In this document: in pieces, positions 22,994-34,334 of the stretch
How the letters are laid out: each line of letters opens with the position of its first letter
Position numbering within the stretch: position 1 is the first letter of the stretch
Source: Paraconiothyrium sp. Pb-2020
Taxonomy: Eukaryota > Ascomycota > Dothideomycetes > Pleosporales > Didymosphaeriaceae
Assembly: GCA_022419385.1 (NCBI GenBank)
Contig: JAJUBI010000002.1
Span: 558,001 to 622,000, forward strand
DNA: 64,000 bases
Direction of reading: 5' to 3'
Notes under the pieces: model-generated
Told to the model about the DNA's origin: nothing
The model's database searches: none
The model's input: only the letters and a program-made list of their open reading frames with translations
Program-made: the position numbers and the translations under genes

Positions 22994-24304
22994 ATGGATC
23001 CCACAGAGGTGCAAATGGATTCTGGAGACGATCATTCTCCCACCTTAGAGAACTCCCTTCCGCCAACTTGGGACCCTGACAAACAGGACTCTTTTATCTA
23101 CTCCCCAACCCAGAGTTGTCGCGTCTACTACAGTGGCCTCCAGATTTATGACGACGGCCGAGAACGTCGTGCTGATGTGACCACACAACCCCCGCCAGAG
23201 GGTTGTTGGGTTCGGTATTATGCTACGGAAGAAGATGTTCCATACACGGAGTCATATCTGGAAAAGGGTTTAGGAGAGGGTGCGTATGGCAAGGTCGACG
23301 TTGTGGAGGCGAGCCGTGGGCGGACGTCACAAGACAATCGCAAATTTGCTCGCAAAGAATTTCACCACAAAGAACCACTTGATCCATCTACCAAGTCCGC
23401 GGCACAGAAAAATTTGGAAACAGAAATCAATATTTATAACAAATTGGAGAAAGAACAACCAACGCAGCACAGAGTCAAGATCGTCGATGCGTACACGGTC
23501 GGCATGAGGCGGTTCTTCTTGATCATGGATCCCGTTGCGGATGGCAAAACGCTCCAGAATAAGCTTCGCAATTTCGCGTTTGCCAGAGAGACGAGAACTC
23601 ACGATGAATTTACAGTGCTTCGTCGTGCGCTTGGCTGTCTCACTGTAGCCATTGCGAGGCTGCATGATAAAGGATTCCGCCATCGGGATCTACATCCTGG
23701 GAACATACTACTTCACAAGGGCGAGATCCTAGTCTGTGACTTTGGAGTCTCATTACACGCGCAACCTGAACAACGAAGCACGACATCAACTGATTTTCCG
23801 CCGAAGATGGAGCGATATGCGGCACCGGAGGTGGTATCCTATTTAGGAGAGCGAAATAAGATGGCAGACGTGTTCTCCCTGGGTGCAATCCTGCTTGAGA
23901 TCTTGTTTGCTATATATGGCCGTAAGGGACTCGGGGAGAGCTTCAAAGATGGTGGCTACCGGTACGAGGCTCGAATAGATGAAGTTCAAAGAATGTGCAA
24001 CCCGGCTACAACCACAGGAGTGCTATGTTACGTAGGGCAAATGTTGCAACGCGAACCACGGGATCGCCCTCGCGCCATAACTGTGGCGTCAGAGTTTTTG
24101 GATTACCCGGAGTACGATACAAGTCCATTGATGTGTTCTGACTGCCAAAGATGGCTCAGGGAAAGTGGTGAGCCACAAAGGCTACGTGACGAACTTCAGG
24201 AAGGAAGAGATAGATTCAGAAAACAAGTGGAACTTGATCAAAGAAGGGACCAGAGATCTGACCTCAAGAATCTCTCTGTAAAAAGGACTCGATCTTTCGG
24301 TTGA
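22994..24304 (+). CDS. Serine/threonine protein kinase, single exon
   Basis: 436 residues without introns. The glycine-rich loop is GLGEGAYGK (residues 92-100), and Lys121 in KFARKEF is the probable ATP-anchoring lysine. HRDLHPGNILL (230-240) is the catalytic loop with Asp231, DFG is at 249-251, and YAAPEVV is the APE motif. All key catalytic residues are present, so it should be active. His replaces the usual Lys in HRDLK (HRDLH), a variant seen in some fungal and bacterial-type kinases. About 85 residues precede the kinase domain, and a charged coiled tail (LRDELQEGRDRFRKQVEL) follows. It does not match a named conserved fungal kinase that I can identify and probably belongs to a lineage-expanded group. 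It is convergent with the HET gene, 129 bases away. Confidence 0.87.
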   Translation: MDPTEVQMDSGDDHSPTLENSLPPTWDPDKQDSFIYSPTQSCRVYYSGLQIYDDGRERRADVTTQPPPEGCWVRYYATEEDVPYTESYLEKGLGEGAYGKVDVVEASRGRTSQDNRKFARKEFHHKEPLDPSTKSAAQKNLETEINIYNKLEKEQPTQHRVKIVDAYTVGMRRFFLIMDPVADGKTLQNKLRNFAFARETRTHDEFTVLRRALGCLTVAIARLHDKGFRHRDLHPGNILLHKGEILVCDFGVSLHAQPEQRSTTSTDFPPKMERYAAPEVVSYLGERNKMADVFSLGAILLEILFAIYGRKGLGESFKDGGYRYEARIDEVQRMCNPATTTGVLCYVGQMLQREPRDRPRAITVASEFLDYPEYDTSPLMCSDCQRWLRESGEPQRLRDELQEGRDRFRKQVELDQRRDQRSDLKNLSVKRTRSFG

Positions 24305-24433
24305 TTTGTACCTTCTCTCCTATGCGAATAACCTAAGATGATGCTAGTAAGGCGGAGTCTTGCTAAGAGCTAGGCGAGGATGTAAGAAACGTCACTCTAC
24401 TGATACCATCGTCTTCGGGTGCAAATCCCACAT

Positions 24434-26357
24434 TCAATGAATCAGAAATCTTCTCCATGTCGCTTCTTCAAATAGCGCCATATCATAAACGCAAGCTATG
24501 CTGACCCTCTCATACACAGATCCGCGATGAACTCGAAGTAACATAAAAATGTCTCGTCGGGCATTTGTCTGGCTATGGACCCTGGATCGTAACGAGAGGC
24601 AACAGTATCGACCCGGTGCTACCCTACCACGGTCGAACTGTCCGGTACAGGAAATCCGTTTTTCGGAGTATATAAGCCCGAAGTATGGTGGATTGGACTG
24701 CCCTGATGCGTCTTCAATGTCGATAGTGGCCTCCACAGCTGGTCCGTAAAGAACAATGTAAGCTGATTTCACAGTCGACACAAAAGGAAGGCCCGCCCAT
24801 GTCACTGAAAAGTCCACCAGCTTGCAGTAATCTTGCACAAGTACGTAACGATCGGTTTGACGAACTCTCATGGTGAGTTGCCAAACATCAAACTTGATAT
24901 TGGAGGGACACGAGAGCCAAGACCACGATGGAAGACTAGCTGAACTAATCTCAAGAGCAGGCTTCGGCAAGATCTCACCCATTCTGATCCAAAGCAAGTC
25001 CGGAACAATCGAGCGCTTCCAGAGTCCCAGGATCGAGATATCTCCAGTGATTTTTTGGTACTTTTCAGCAATTCCAGACAAGGCCGGCAAGCGGTCTCTC
25101 CAGAAAGTGAATTTTCGTTCAGAGAAGTTTACCATCCAGCTCCTCCACATTCCGTCCTGTGGGAGGCTTTCCTGACATTGGTACATTCTCGGAAAACCGC
25201 GAATGTCAGATGCATGACTACTAAACCGAACGCCGGCTTCTGTTTCATAAGCTCCACTGCACTCCCAGTGCAGTTCCTCACCCATGCACGAAATGACACG
25301 ATGAGACAGAAGCTGTTCCTGAAGTACCCAACCTCGAGAGCTTAGGACCGTCTGCTTCACTAATTGCCGAGTATCTCCGGGTTGTATTCTTACAAGAAGC
25401 TTGGGACCTCCTTCCCCTTGAGCTAAGTGGAATGTTTGGACCAAGGAAGTCTTGACTGGAAAACAACCACCTTCGCTCCCAGGAGATTCAGACGCTGCGA
25501 TATTCAGAATACTTCCTGAATAGATATCTTTCATTTTCACGGCTTCTTGTTCCCACTCCTTTGCATCGTCTTGAACAATGCATAGCGCATCTATCCATAT
25601 GTAGCGAACGCCTAAAGCCCGTGTGATGGTGATTGCATCATTAAAGGTACGAGGAATGTTCTGAGGAGGAATATGATGGCTGTACGATTGTACATTTGAC
25701 AGTAGCGTACGTATAGGTAGACTAGCACCCCAGCAGTGGCTGAGCGTAGTGTATTGTCGATCTTGGACGGGAAGCTGTTTGGTGAGAACGAGCCTTGGAG
25801 GATCCCCGTCTTCCCCAACTTCGATCAGTCGATGTGGAATTTGGTTAGCCCTGGGCCTGCATTGATTTCCATGGCTTGACTTGCAGCGATCTAACCACTT
25901 TTCCATGGCTGCTATCTTGTCCTGCACCGAGGCTGAAGAAGCCCACGGAGCGCGTCGGCTTATCGCTAGTGGCCTGAAAGTCAACACTGTCAAGATTGAG
26001 CATGCCGTGATTACCTACGATCAAACGCACACGTCCTAATGGAGAGTTATGAATTCTTGTGATATCTCCTACGGCAACTGACTGACGAACGGACAATTCG
26101 AGAAGTGCCCATCTCACTTCTTCCGTCGGGCCATTCGGCTCTTTGAGCCTTACACAGAGTGCAGCATTATCTAGAGAACCAGAATTCAGACCTTTCATGT
26201 CCAGGTGAGTTCGGATGTATGTACAGAGATGGCAGCGATCGGACTGTTGCCCAAACAATGACATGGTCGCGTGAAATGGTCGAGTGGTATGTCCTTCATG
26301 ATTGATAGGGATAATCTTTGTGCAATATCGGCATAAGGTCACTTTTTCTGGTTTCAT
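24434..26357 (-). CDS. HET-domain (heterokaryon incompatibility) protein
   Basis: Exons 26357-26015 and 25965-24434 with a 49-nt intron give exactly 624 codons, which supports this splice. The N-terminus has a C-x2-C/C-x2-C pattern (LCRYC, RCHLC) common in this family. The HET core begins at YTTLSHCWG (residues 186-194). It continues through NIPRTFNDAITITRALGVRYIWIDALCI and ends with the DIYSGSILNIAA motif. The C-terminal half is variable, as usual. HET proteins mediate non-self recognition and can trigger cell death on fusion; most genomic copies have no assigned partner. ATG 26357 is preferred because the residues upstream of it in that frame are hydrophobic and not family-like. Confidence 0.91.
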
Positions 26358-26843
26358 TATTGACGCAAATCTAGAACACTCAAAAAGTAGAAGGTATATA
26401 GTCGCTTTGATTAACAAGAAGTTCAGCTAAAGCTGGCCATGCCTGCAACTTGAGCGGTTTACTGACCGGTCGTTTGCAGGAAGAAGCCACTGAAATCCGG
26501 TGTAAAGGACTGCGTACTATCCAACAGTCTCGCATCCCGGGTCACCTATGCCTCTTGATGGTGCCCAATAAAGCGAGAGGGCTAAATGAAGGGCTTGCGC
26601 CTGAAGGGGACAGCTCGTAAATGACGAATCATAATATTGCCGCACTTCCTAAAGCATACTTTCCCTTGATAGCCAGCATCGCCTTGATTGGCAGAAGGGG
26701 CTCATTCATGCATTTGAGCAGGGGGTGCAAGGCTGTAGAGGTTTGCGACCCCGCAGTCGTCCGGCTGTGGAATCTAGGGAGGTTGGCATATATGCACCCG
26801 TTAGAGATACTAATTTCTTCATACTTACAAGGGAGCGAAAATA
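26358..26843. other. Divergent intergenic region
   Basis: 486 bases between the HET gene and the next plus-strand gene. It should hold both promoters. GGTATATAG near 26393 is a TATA-like site on the HET side. No gene was seen. Confidence 0.45.
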
Positions 26844-27478
26844 ATGGAACATCTTTGGAAATCCTACAACACCTTGCCCACTCTTCTAGAAGCAAAAGAT
26901 CGTTTCGTGAATCGGGAACAGGTATTCTCCGACCTGACTACGCTGTTGTCGAAATATGGAAACGCTTTCGGTGTCTGCCTCGTCCATACATACTGCAGAT
27001 TACTAGAAGGCGAGATCATGCTGGAAAAAGACGGTATCTCGCAACCAGTGGGCGTCTCTGAAGTCGAAACCTACTATGCTGAACGATGGCTTCCATCTGG
27101 ACTTCCATACGAATTCACGAGTCGGCGTACAGCAAAACTACCAGAAGCACTCCTCAAGGAATTTCAGGCAATGACACAGGAGATTGGGGTACTTGGTCTG
27201 TACCATGTGGGGAGCGAAGATGGAGTAAAATTAGAGTGGACTGAAGGAAGAAGGAACGTGGTTCGAGACGTAAAGGAAGAGGACTGGCGCCTGAGCCCTG
27301 TGGAGACGGCTTGGAATCTGGGTAAAGGTGATTCAATTACGATGGTTTGCACTTTACTCTGTGCTGTTGCGACTACAGAGCAAGGTGGACACCATCTGCG
27401 TAAGTATCTCATCTAAACAAGTTCTAGACCTAAGCCAATACGCTACCAGTAAGAAAAGAACATCACGTGTCTGACTAG
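26844..27478 (+). CDS. Small conserved fungal protein of unknown function
   Basis: Exon 26844-27399 plus a short last exon 27450-27478 (50-nt intron, donor GTAAGT, acceptor TACCAG) give 194 residues ending KEHHVSD. Without splicing the frame stops at 27416. The sequence has no signal peptide or membrane helix. FVNREQVFSDLTTLLSKYG and GVCLVHTYCRLLEGEIML are the most ordered-looking parts. I recall similar sequences as hypothetical proteins in Dothideomycetes-like genomes, but no domain or function. Codon use and the good splice sites argue that it is real. Confidence 0.68.
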
Positions 27479-28511
27479 TCATTCTGGGGGACTCACAACC
27501 GGCATCGATCTATCAGAAGTTGTGGCCGCTGCTCCCTCGTGTTTTGACAGCACATCACCTGTGGAAGGCGAAGGACCAAGATACAATACATTGCAAATGG
27601 CTTCGATATGTCACTAGTCCTTTCTCTATCCTTTCTTATCCACCAAACGTCCTCGCTCTAACTGCTCTTGAAAGCAATGTTCTCGTCTTCCACCAGATAG
27701 ACATCTTTCTCATAACGCTTTGGAATCATATAATCTTTCGGATAGCCTGCGCACAGCCCTCCTTAGTCACCTTCTTAGTTATAGGTGCTTGGGAACAGCA
27801 CTCTCTGTAGTCGTTAAATCTTCATGGTAACAAACCTCCTCCTAGTGTTGACATAGACAATATATATATCCTTCGGTGGTTCTGCTACCGAATAAATCTG
27901 GCGAACCTCGGAGGCTTTTCCAGCGTTGCACCATCAATTTCAGACCTTTTCTTCGTGCCCCATAACCTCGGAGCACCTTCGTAAGCCTGTCCTGTCAATC
28001 ACTCATCATCCCATCACACCATACTCAGGTATTCTGAACTTCCTGTACCCATGTACCCACACAGAAGCCGAGTTACTACAACACAGCCCCGCTCCCAACG
28101 GCTTTTCCAATAGAAAGAACGCAATCTTCCGACCTGCCATTCTGAAGCAGCATCATGTAGGAACAATTGATCGCCATCGAGCCAAGCGCAACGGCCCGCC
28201 GCGAACCTCGCTTACCCACAACCCCAGTCCTACAACACTATACTCCCCTCCCAAAACAGCACCCTACGCCGTGCTCACCTGCCTAATCGACAACACCATA
28301 ACAAAACATTGAAACGAGTACCAAGCACACTCCACCTTCCCCATCAGATCAAACCCATACAAAGGCATAGCATAGCACGCAATCAAGCCCATACAAAACA
28401 CCACACACGTCTTCTAATAGTCTGCGTGCTTACTTGCCCACCCACCTTCTCACACCGTCCCCCCACGTTCCCGAAACACCCTGCCCATCTCCCCACCCAC
28501 ACTCCCCCAAC
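27479..28511. other. Intergenic, no gene seen
   Basis: About 1 kb. The last 250 bases are very rich in C and A on the plus strand, as in fungal core promoters and 5' leaders. No gene motif was found. Confidence 0.45.
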
Positions 28512-29267
28512 ATGAAACTCCTCCCCGCTAGCCTTCGCCGGAGCCGCAACCGCAGCCTCATTCGCCAACTGCAACGCCTCGCAAATCACCACGGTCGAAG
28601 CCGCCATCGTGCGCGCCACGGCGCGCGCCTACGCCGTCGTCGAGCACTTGGAAGCCAACCCCAACGGCAGCGCGTTGCAAACAGCGTACTACGGTACGTA
28701 ACCGCCCCGGTACGAAGGCGCAATGTTCAACACAGCTACCTCGTACGTAACCTCACAACTCGGATCTACACTGACTTCGTACCCGCGCGTCAAGGCACGT
28801 TCGACGCAGGACGATATGCCAAAATCGTAACCGCGTTCCGCAAGATGGCGCCGGATCTAGACGCAGTGTTTACCTACGACTGTTCGTGCTCGAGCGACAT
28901 CGTGATCGCGTATCCGAGTAACACCTACGGCTACGTGACTCTGTGCAGCGTGTATTTCGATGAAGCTGTGATCCCGGCTGAAGGATTTAGGAGTCAGTGG
29001 AGGTAAGATTCCTCTCCGTTTCCCATTCACAGCGTTTGGCTGGAGGAGGCATGGCTGACGCACGTAGCACACTTGTGCACGAAGCTACGCACTTTAGGGA
29101 GCTGCTTGGGACGAGTGACTATGGGTATACGCCTGAGGTGTGCAAGCAGATAGCGAGGGAGGATCCGGTGGAGGCGGTGAATAATGCGGAGTAAGTTGGC
29201 GCGTCGATGGGGAGGGGGGTTGCTAACTGTGGGCAGTAACCATGCGAATTTTGCGGTGGAGGTGTGA
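28512..29267 (+). CDS. Secreted M35 (aspzincin) metallopeptidase, start region out of frame
   Basis: The body runs in four exons: from about 28531 to 28693, 28795-29002, 29068-29190 and 29237-29267 (introns 101, 65 and 46 nt). The zinc site is HEATH (HExxH) in STLVHEATHFRELLGTSDYG; GTSDY supplies the third Asp ligand typical of deuterolysin/Lys-specific M35 enzymes. CSCSSDIVIAYPSNTYGYVTLC contributes the disulphide-rich core. It is short for deuterolysin and resembles the compact M35-like form without a long propeptide. The ATG at 28512 is followed by a hydrophobic Ala-rich stretch (AFAGAATAASFANC), a good signal peptide, but only after a one-base shift near 28531. Alternatively the first exon lies further upstream with an acceptor at CGCTAG. 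Likely role: extracellular protein degradation. Confidence 0.8.
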
Positions 29268-29445
29268 TGGGGTATCGGGGGATAAATTGTCGGGTATATA
29301 GAGGTGGAGGATTGCGTCTAAAGTGTAGTATCTTAACGGTGTAGAAGTAGAATATCTGCATCTGCCTATGCTGCGAAACGAATAACTTGCACAATTCTAT
29401 GGTATCTCGAAACTTAACAATCCCACATCGACGCCTCCCCTTTAC

Positions 29446-31021
29446 TCACTCCTTCCCCTCCCTCCTCAGCACAACATTAACCACCGAATTAACCCTCGAG
29501 CTCGCCTTGCTTCTCCCCCCCTTGTCGAAGATGTCGTCAATCTCCTCCAAACTCAGCCCCCTCGTCTCCGGCATCCACAAAAAGCACACCACGCTCGTCA
29601 CAAAGCAACACGCCCCGAACAAAAAGTACACCCCGCAGCTCGACCGCGTCAGAAAGATGGGCGTCGTGAAGGCTACAATCCAGTTTACGATCCAATTCCC
29701 GCTCCGGCCAAGACTGCTCGCCGCCGCGCGCGTCTTCATGGGCTGCACCTCGCTCGCGTAGATGCTGATGGTGACGGCCCAGGTGCCCGAGTAGACGAAG
29801 GTGAAGAGGAAGATGAAGACGACGACGACCCAGCGGCCGGCGCCGCGGTCGCTGGAGACGGCGTTTGCGGCGTAGAGGGCGCCGATGACGAGCATGACGG
29901 CGGTGAGGATGAAGCCGCCGTAGATGACGGAGGCGCGGCGCGACCAGCGGTCAGCTAGGAGGATTGCGGGGATGGTGGTTGCGAAGATGACGACGCCGGA
30001 GAGGCCGGAGGCGAGGAAGGAGGAGGACTCGCTGACGAGGCCGGCTTGTTGGAAGAGGAGGGGTGCATACTGTTTTCGTTAGTGGGTCGTCTTATGGGAT
30101 GCGAAAGGTAGGCGGGGGACTTACGTAGAGGACGCCATCGATGCCAGACAGTTGCATCATGCTCATCATGAAGACGCCGAGCGCGGTGGGTTTCCGTGCT
30201 TCTTTTGTGAAGACTCGCAGCAGCATGTGCACTTCCTCTCGCACTGTTTGCCGCGTGGTTGTCGGCCGAAGCGCAAGTGGCTCCATGTTCAGCCCGGCTT
30301 CGGTCTCCAGCTCGCGAGCCTCTGCATCCTCGAGATCCTGTCCGGGACGAATGCCTAGCTTCTCCCAAGCTTCATCGACTTCGTCCATCCTGCCCTTGGC
30401 CTTGAGCCATCGCGGTGAGTGCGGGAGAAACAGTAGAGCTAGCGCTCCCCATGTGAACGCACACAGCGCATGGAATGCGAACGGCAGCCGCCATGCAAGC
30501 GACGAGTCAATGTTAACGGTGCCATAGCAGAAGAAGTACCCCACGACCAGCGCGAAGGTGATGAAGAATTGCGGCGCAGAGGCAATTACGCCGCGCCCTT
30601 TCGCAGGTACAATCTCACAGATATACACCACAGTCGTGCTCAGGAAAAGACCCTCGCCCGCGCCGGTGATGAAGCGGCCGATGAAGAGCATTGCGAGGTG
30701 AACGGAGCCTGCTTCAAGGGCTGCGCCGGCGCCGAAGACAACGGCGCCAATGGCCATGCCGAGTGGTCGTCCCACGGTGTCAGCGAGGTGACCGGCCATG
30801 AACGAGGAGAGAGCGCCGGTAATGAGGATGGATGAGACGATAAGGCCGTGGATGGTAGGAGACAGTTCTCCAAAGGTATCCGAGAACTGCGACATGGCTG
30901 TCACAGGACCTATGGTTCCGGTATCGAGGCCAAAGAGAAAGCCGCCCAGGCCAGCAAGAATAGACGCAAGCACATATCGCGGCGGGTGAAGCGCACTGCT
31001 CAGAGCGTGCTGTGCTGCCAT
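29446..31021 (-). CDS. MFS sugar/hexose transporter
   Basis: Exons 31021-30125 and 30069-29446 (55-nt intron) encode 506 residues with about 12 hydrophobic helices. The first helix reads LASILAGLGGFLFGLDTGTIG, matching the sugar-porter opening. GHLADTVGRPLG is loop 2-3, RFITGAGEG helps define helix 4, and DRWSRR corresponds to the repeated loop 8-9 motif. PETRGLSLEEIDDIF at the end is the sugar-porter signature (PETKG-x-x-LEEID). It should bring a sugar or polyol across the plasma membrane by proton symport; specificity cannot be read. It is convergent with the M35 peptidase gene, 178 bases away. Confidence 0.93.
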
Positions 31022-31973
31022 TGCGAATTGCGTTGGAAGTTGATTAGCGGCACACTCGACGAGACGATGTAGTAGATATACATTGTAGGGTCACTCGAAA
31101 GCCCTAGTCCAAACTTTTTAACGGGTCTGCTAGTCTTCCCGTCAACTCTCAGACGCGTCTAAACCCCTCTTCACGATGATTTCCTCATGAGCATGCGGTG
31201 TAGCCTCTCAGGTGTTTGAGAAAACGCTTCTCATTGGGCCAGGGTGTGGGTACACTGATAAGGGTTTGCATTTTGCAAGTGTTGGGGCGAATTGCGGTAT
31301 GGTGGGCTCGTCACGATAGTATATGCGATGGTGGGCTCGGCAAAGTTTCCACGGAGCTTTTTGCCATGCGCAGCTTGTTTCTGGCATGTGGCAGCGGTTG
31401 TGATTGCCGTGTTCGTCAGGCTCTAGAATTTCAAGGTTATTTTTGTGGGCGATGTGCAGAACGGGAGGCCCACACCTGGTGGGTCGGGATGGCTTACTGC
31501 GTGTGGTTAGCCCAGGACCCTGCAGAATCTGTAGACTTGCGGATGTACTTGAAGTGATGTGTACAGCGCTCCGGATCTGTAGTCCTGAGCTGTGTGGTGA
31601 GCGCTTGACCGCCGTAGTGGGTCGGCAGCTGATGATCCACCTGATAGAAAGAATGGTGGTGGGGTTCTAGCTCGTGTAGCCCTGTAGAGTCTACAGATAA
31701 TAGATCGCGGACAAGTATCTAGGAAAGGGGATAGAGTACTGGGCTCGTGGCCTGTTAGAAGTAGTGTACTGCCTTCTGAAAATTGACTGTAGGAGTCATC
31801 GAAGATACTGAGCGGATATGAGCATAATGTGTTGAATAGACGCTATCCAAGAGTAAAATATACAACGACCAATCTACGCTATTCCGTTAAATACAATCTT
31901 ATGCTAAATCCAGTTCCAATCTCATACATATTGATGTCATCAAGCGTCCGACATCCGCTCACTCTGGAGGTGC
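31022..31973. other. Intergenic, no gene seen
   Basis: About 950 bases upstream of the sugar transporter and downstream of the next minus-strand gene. A plus-strand frame at 31216-31557 has no resemblance to a family and is not called. The 15-mer GCTTCTCATTGGGCC at 31226 recurs at 38557. Confidence 0.4.
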
Positions 31974-33174
31974 CTAAAACTGCACACCCTCCCTGTGGGC
32001 CTTAGCGAGGAACTTGCCCACCTCCGGGCCCATGATAGCGAACACCTCAAAGGCCAATACGTGAACAAGGACGAAAGCAAGCGCAGCAATGCACATGAAG
32101 CCCTTGATGTAGAGCTTGATGAGCCTGCGACGAGCCTCCCAGTTGAAGCTCCTCCAAGCATCCATGAAGCTAACGCAGCCAGTTCCGCCGAGAATCTTGG
32201 AGACGACCTTGCCGCCAAAAGTGCGGTCAAAAGGCACGATGGTGTCCTGCTCTTCGGGCAGGATCGAGGCCTCGACGCGGATCTGTGTAACAACGGCAGG
32301 CATGCACAGGAAAAGAGTGCAGCACACGGAGATGGCGACAACGGCAACCCAGCGGAGGATGAACGACGCCCATTGTCCGCCGTTGTAGGCGGCAAAGTCG
32401 TTGCGGCGGGTCTCACGTTCGAGACCGAACCAAGAAATGAATCCCATGGAGAGGAAGAGCGAGATATATGGCATAGTGGCGGCGACGGCAGCGGGGAGCG
32501 CGAGGGCCTTCCACTGCTTACGGCTGGGGATACGGCTCCAGAAGCTTGCGTCGCTGGGCGTGGAGATGACCTTGTGAGTCCATGCGGCGTGCAGGTTGGC
32601 AGTAGCGGCGCCAGCGATGGCGGCGATGACAACAGTGCTGATGGGGAGGAAACGCGGGAAGAAAGCCTCGAGCAGGCTGCTGGTCCAACCAAGTGCAAGA
32701 GCGTAGATCATCTGGTAGCGGAATCCTCTCCATCGAGCGAACTTGCCAGCCTCAGCGGTGAGGTGGCGGATGGTAGCGCGGATCGACGAGGTGATGGGCT
32801 TCTGGTGGACGAGAGTGATCTCTGTGCCGGTCTCTAGGAGGCCTTCCTTCTCATCTTTGGAGGCGGGCTCGTCGTGGTTGGATACAGTGATGGCGGCGGC
32901 GGGAGTCTCGACCATAGCGAGCATGGGGAGAACATCTGTGAGCGTGTATTGGACCTGAGTGTACCGTTAGCAGCGCTCCAAGAGTGCAAAGAGTCGCCAG
33001 GGTGCAACGTACCAGCGTGATAGCCAGCATAGATACAATAAACGTCACAATCAGTACCGCAGCCCCCCAGGTGGGCATCTGCAGCTGTGGGTGCTCCTCC
33101 TGCGCGCGGTTGATAGCGCGCTTGATGAAGACCGGGCCATGTTGCACCGCCCGACGGGTGATGTGTTGGATCAT
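31974..33174 (-). CDS. Multispan membrane protein, function unknown
   Basis: Exons 33174-33013 and 32954-31974 with a 58-nt intron give 380 residues. Hydrophobic helices include TWGAAVLIVTFIVSMLAIT near the N-terminus, TVVIAAIAGAATANLHAAW, LALPAAVAATMPYISLFLSMG, WVAVVAISVCCTLFLCMPAVV and GFMCIAALAFVLVHVLAFEVF. An acidic cytosolic stretch (NHDEPASKDEKEGLLETG) links the first helix to the rest. The start at 33174 is chosen because it opens a basic amphipathic segment, with the first helix continuing cleanly across the splice. Clean frame and splice sites support a real, probably conserved fungal gene. I cannot assign a family. Confidence 0.78.
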
Positions 33175-34334
33175 GTTTGCGGAGAACGAAGAAAAGCAGA
33201 GTCGAACAGTTATTACAAGTACTACGAGTGGTGTTGACAAGTGGTAGGTTTAAGGAGCGTGGGCAGAAGGGGTGGTGAGACGAGGGGCGAGAACCCGAGC
33301 GTGAGTACGGACGAGTCCTGTTGGAAGAGGCGCAGGGAACCAACGCTTGACGCAACCTGCTGCCTAGCGCACGGATGCTCCTGCCGAGCCCCAACATTCA
33401 CCCACTCTGATTGGCTAGAATTCAAAACAAGGCGAGAATAGAAGTGGCCTCACGAGTAGGATCGCGCTCAGTCGGGTGCGTATTGCACCGGTGAACGTGC
33501 TTGAATGTCGACAGCGATGCTCGAAGCTAACAACACTCGCACTGTAGACTATGCCGTACGTTTGTCACTTTTCGAACAACCGTGTCTCCATTCAATATAT
33601 GCAACAAGCCGTAGCCTGCAAACATCGCAGTTCCTTTGCACATGCGGTGTTGGTCTTCATTGTTGGCGATCACCATCGAATTTCTTTTACTACAAAGCGC
33701 GCTGCATCATACACGATCGTCCTGGGTTCGAATTTACCTTCGTTTCAACGTAGAGGACTGCTTAGATCATCATGGTGACTGCTTCGGTGGTATGATCCAC
33801 GACGCACTCCAATGATCACACAAAACACATCCTGCTTCACCTTTGCTTCCCCTATCTTCGTCAACGCAAACATCGTCGCAATGCCTTCTTTATTCCCATC
33901 TCCCTGCCAGTCTCTTTGTGGTCTACTTCCCAATGGTCCGGCGGGTGGCTTTATTGAAGACCTGCGGCACGACAACCTTCTGCCAGCGCCGGCGTAAGCT
34001 TATTTGCCCACTACTCAGCTCCGTACGGGAACTATCGTATTGGTCGCCTGCACCGCAGCAGGCCATACCGAACGAGAAGTGATAAGATACCTCGCATACC
34101 TCTGCGGCGTGTTCACTGTCCTTCGTTATGTTCTGTTCGTTTTGATTCGGCTGCTCTGAACGAAGGATCACGTCCAACCCACCTTCCCTAACCGCAAACC
34201 CCGCTTTGCATCGTGCGAGAGTGACATCGTGTGTATAAGATACGAGCGGGCCCGCGTATGCGAGTTTTGCGACGGCTGGAGTTAGCTCGACCGAGTCTGT
34301 CCTTGGTGGTGGACGCAGAGCGTCGCGCGCAATC
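33175..34334. other. Divergent intergenic region
   Basis: 1.16 kb between divergent genes. No supported gene. A tRNA-like GGTTCGAA at 33726 lacks a matching stem and is rejected. Confidence 0.45.

Noticed and set aside
31995..32837. A 280-codon frame antisense to the membrane protein
   Set aside because: Acidic low-complexity product expected from the reverse of hydrophobic helices; the minus-strand gene is well supported.
33721..33740. GGTTCGAA resembling a tRNA T-loop
   Set aside because: Flanks do not form a T-stem and no A-box or acceptor stem is found upstream.
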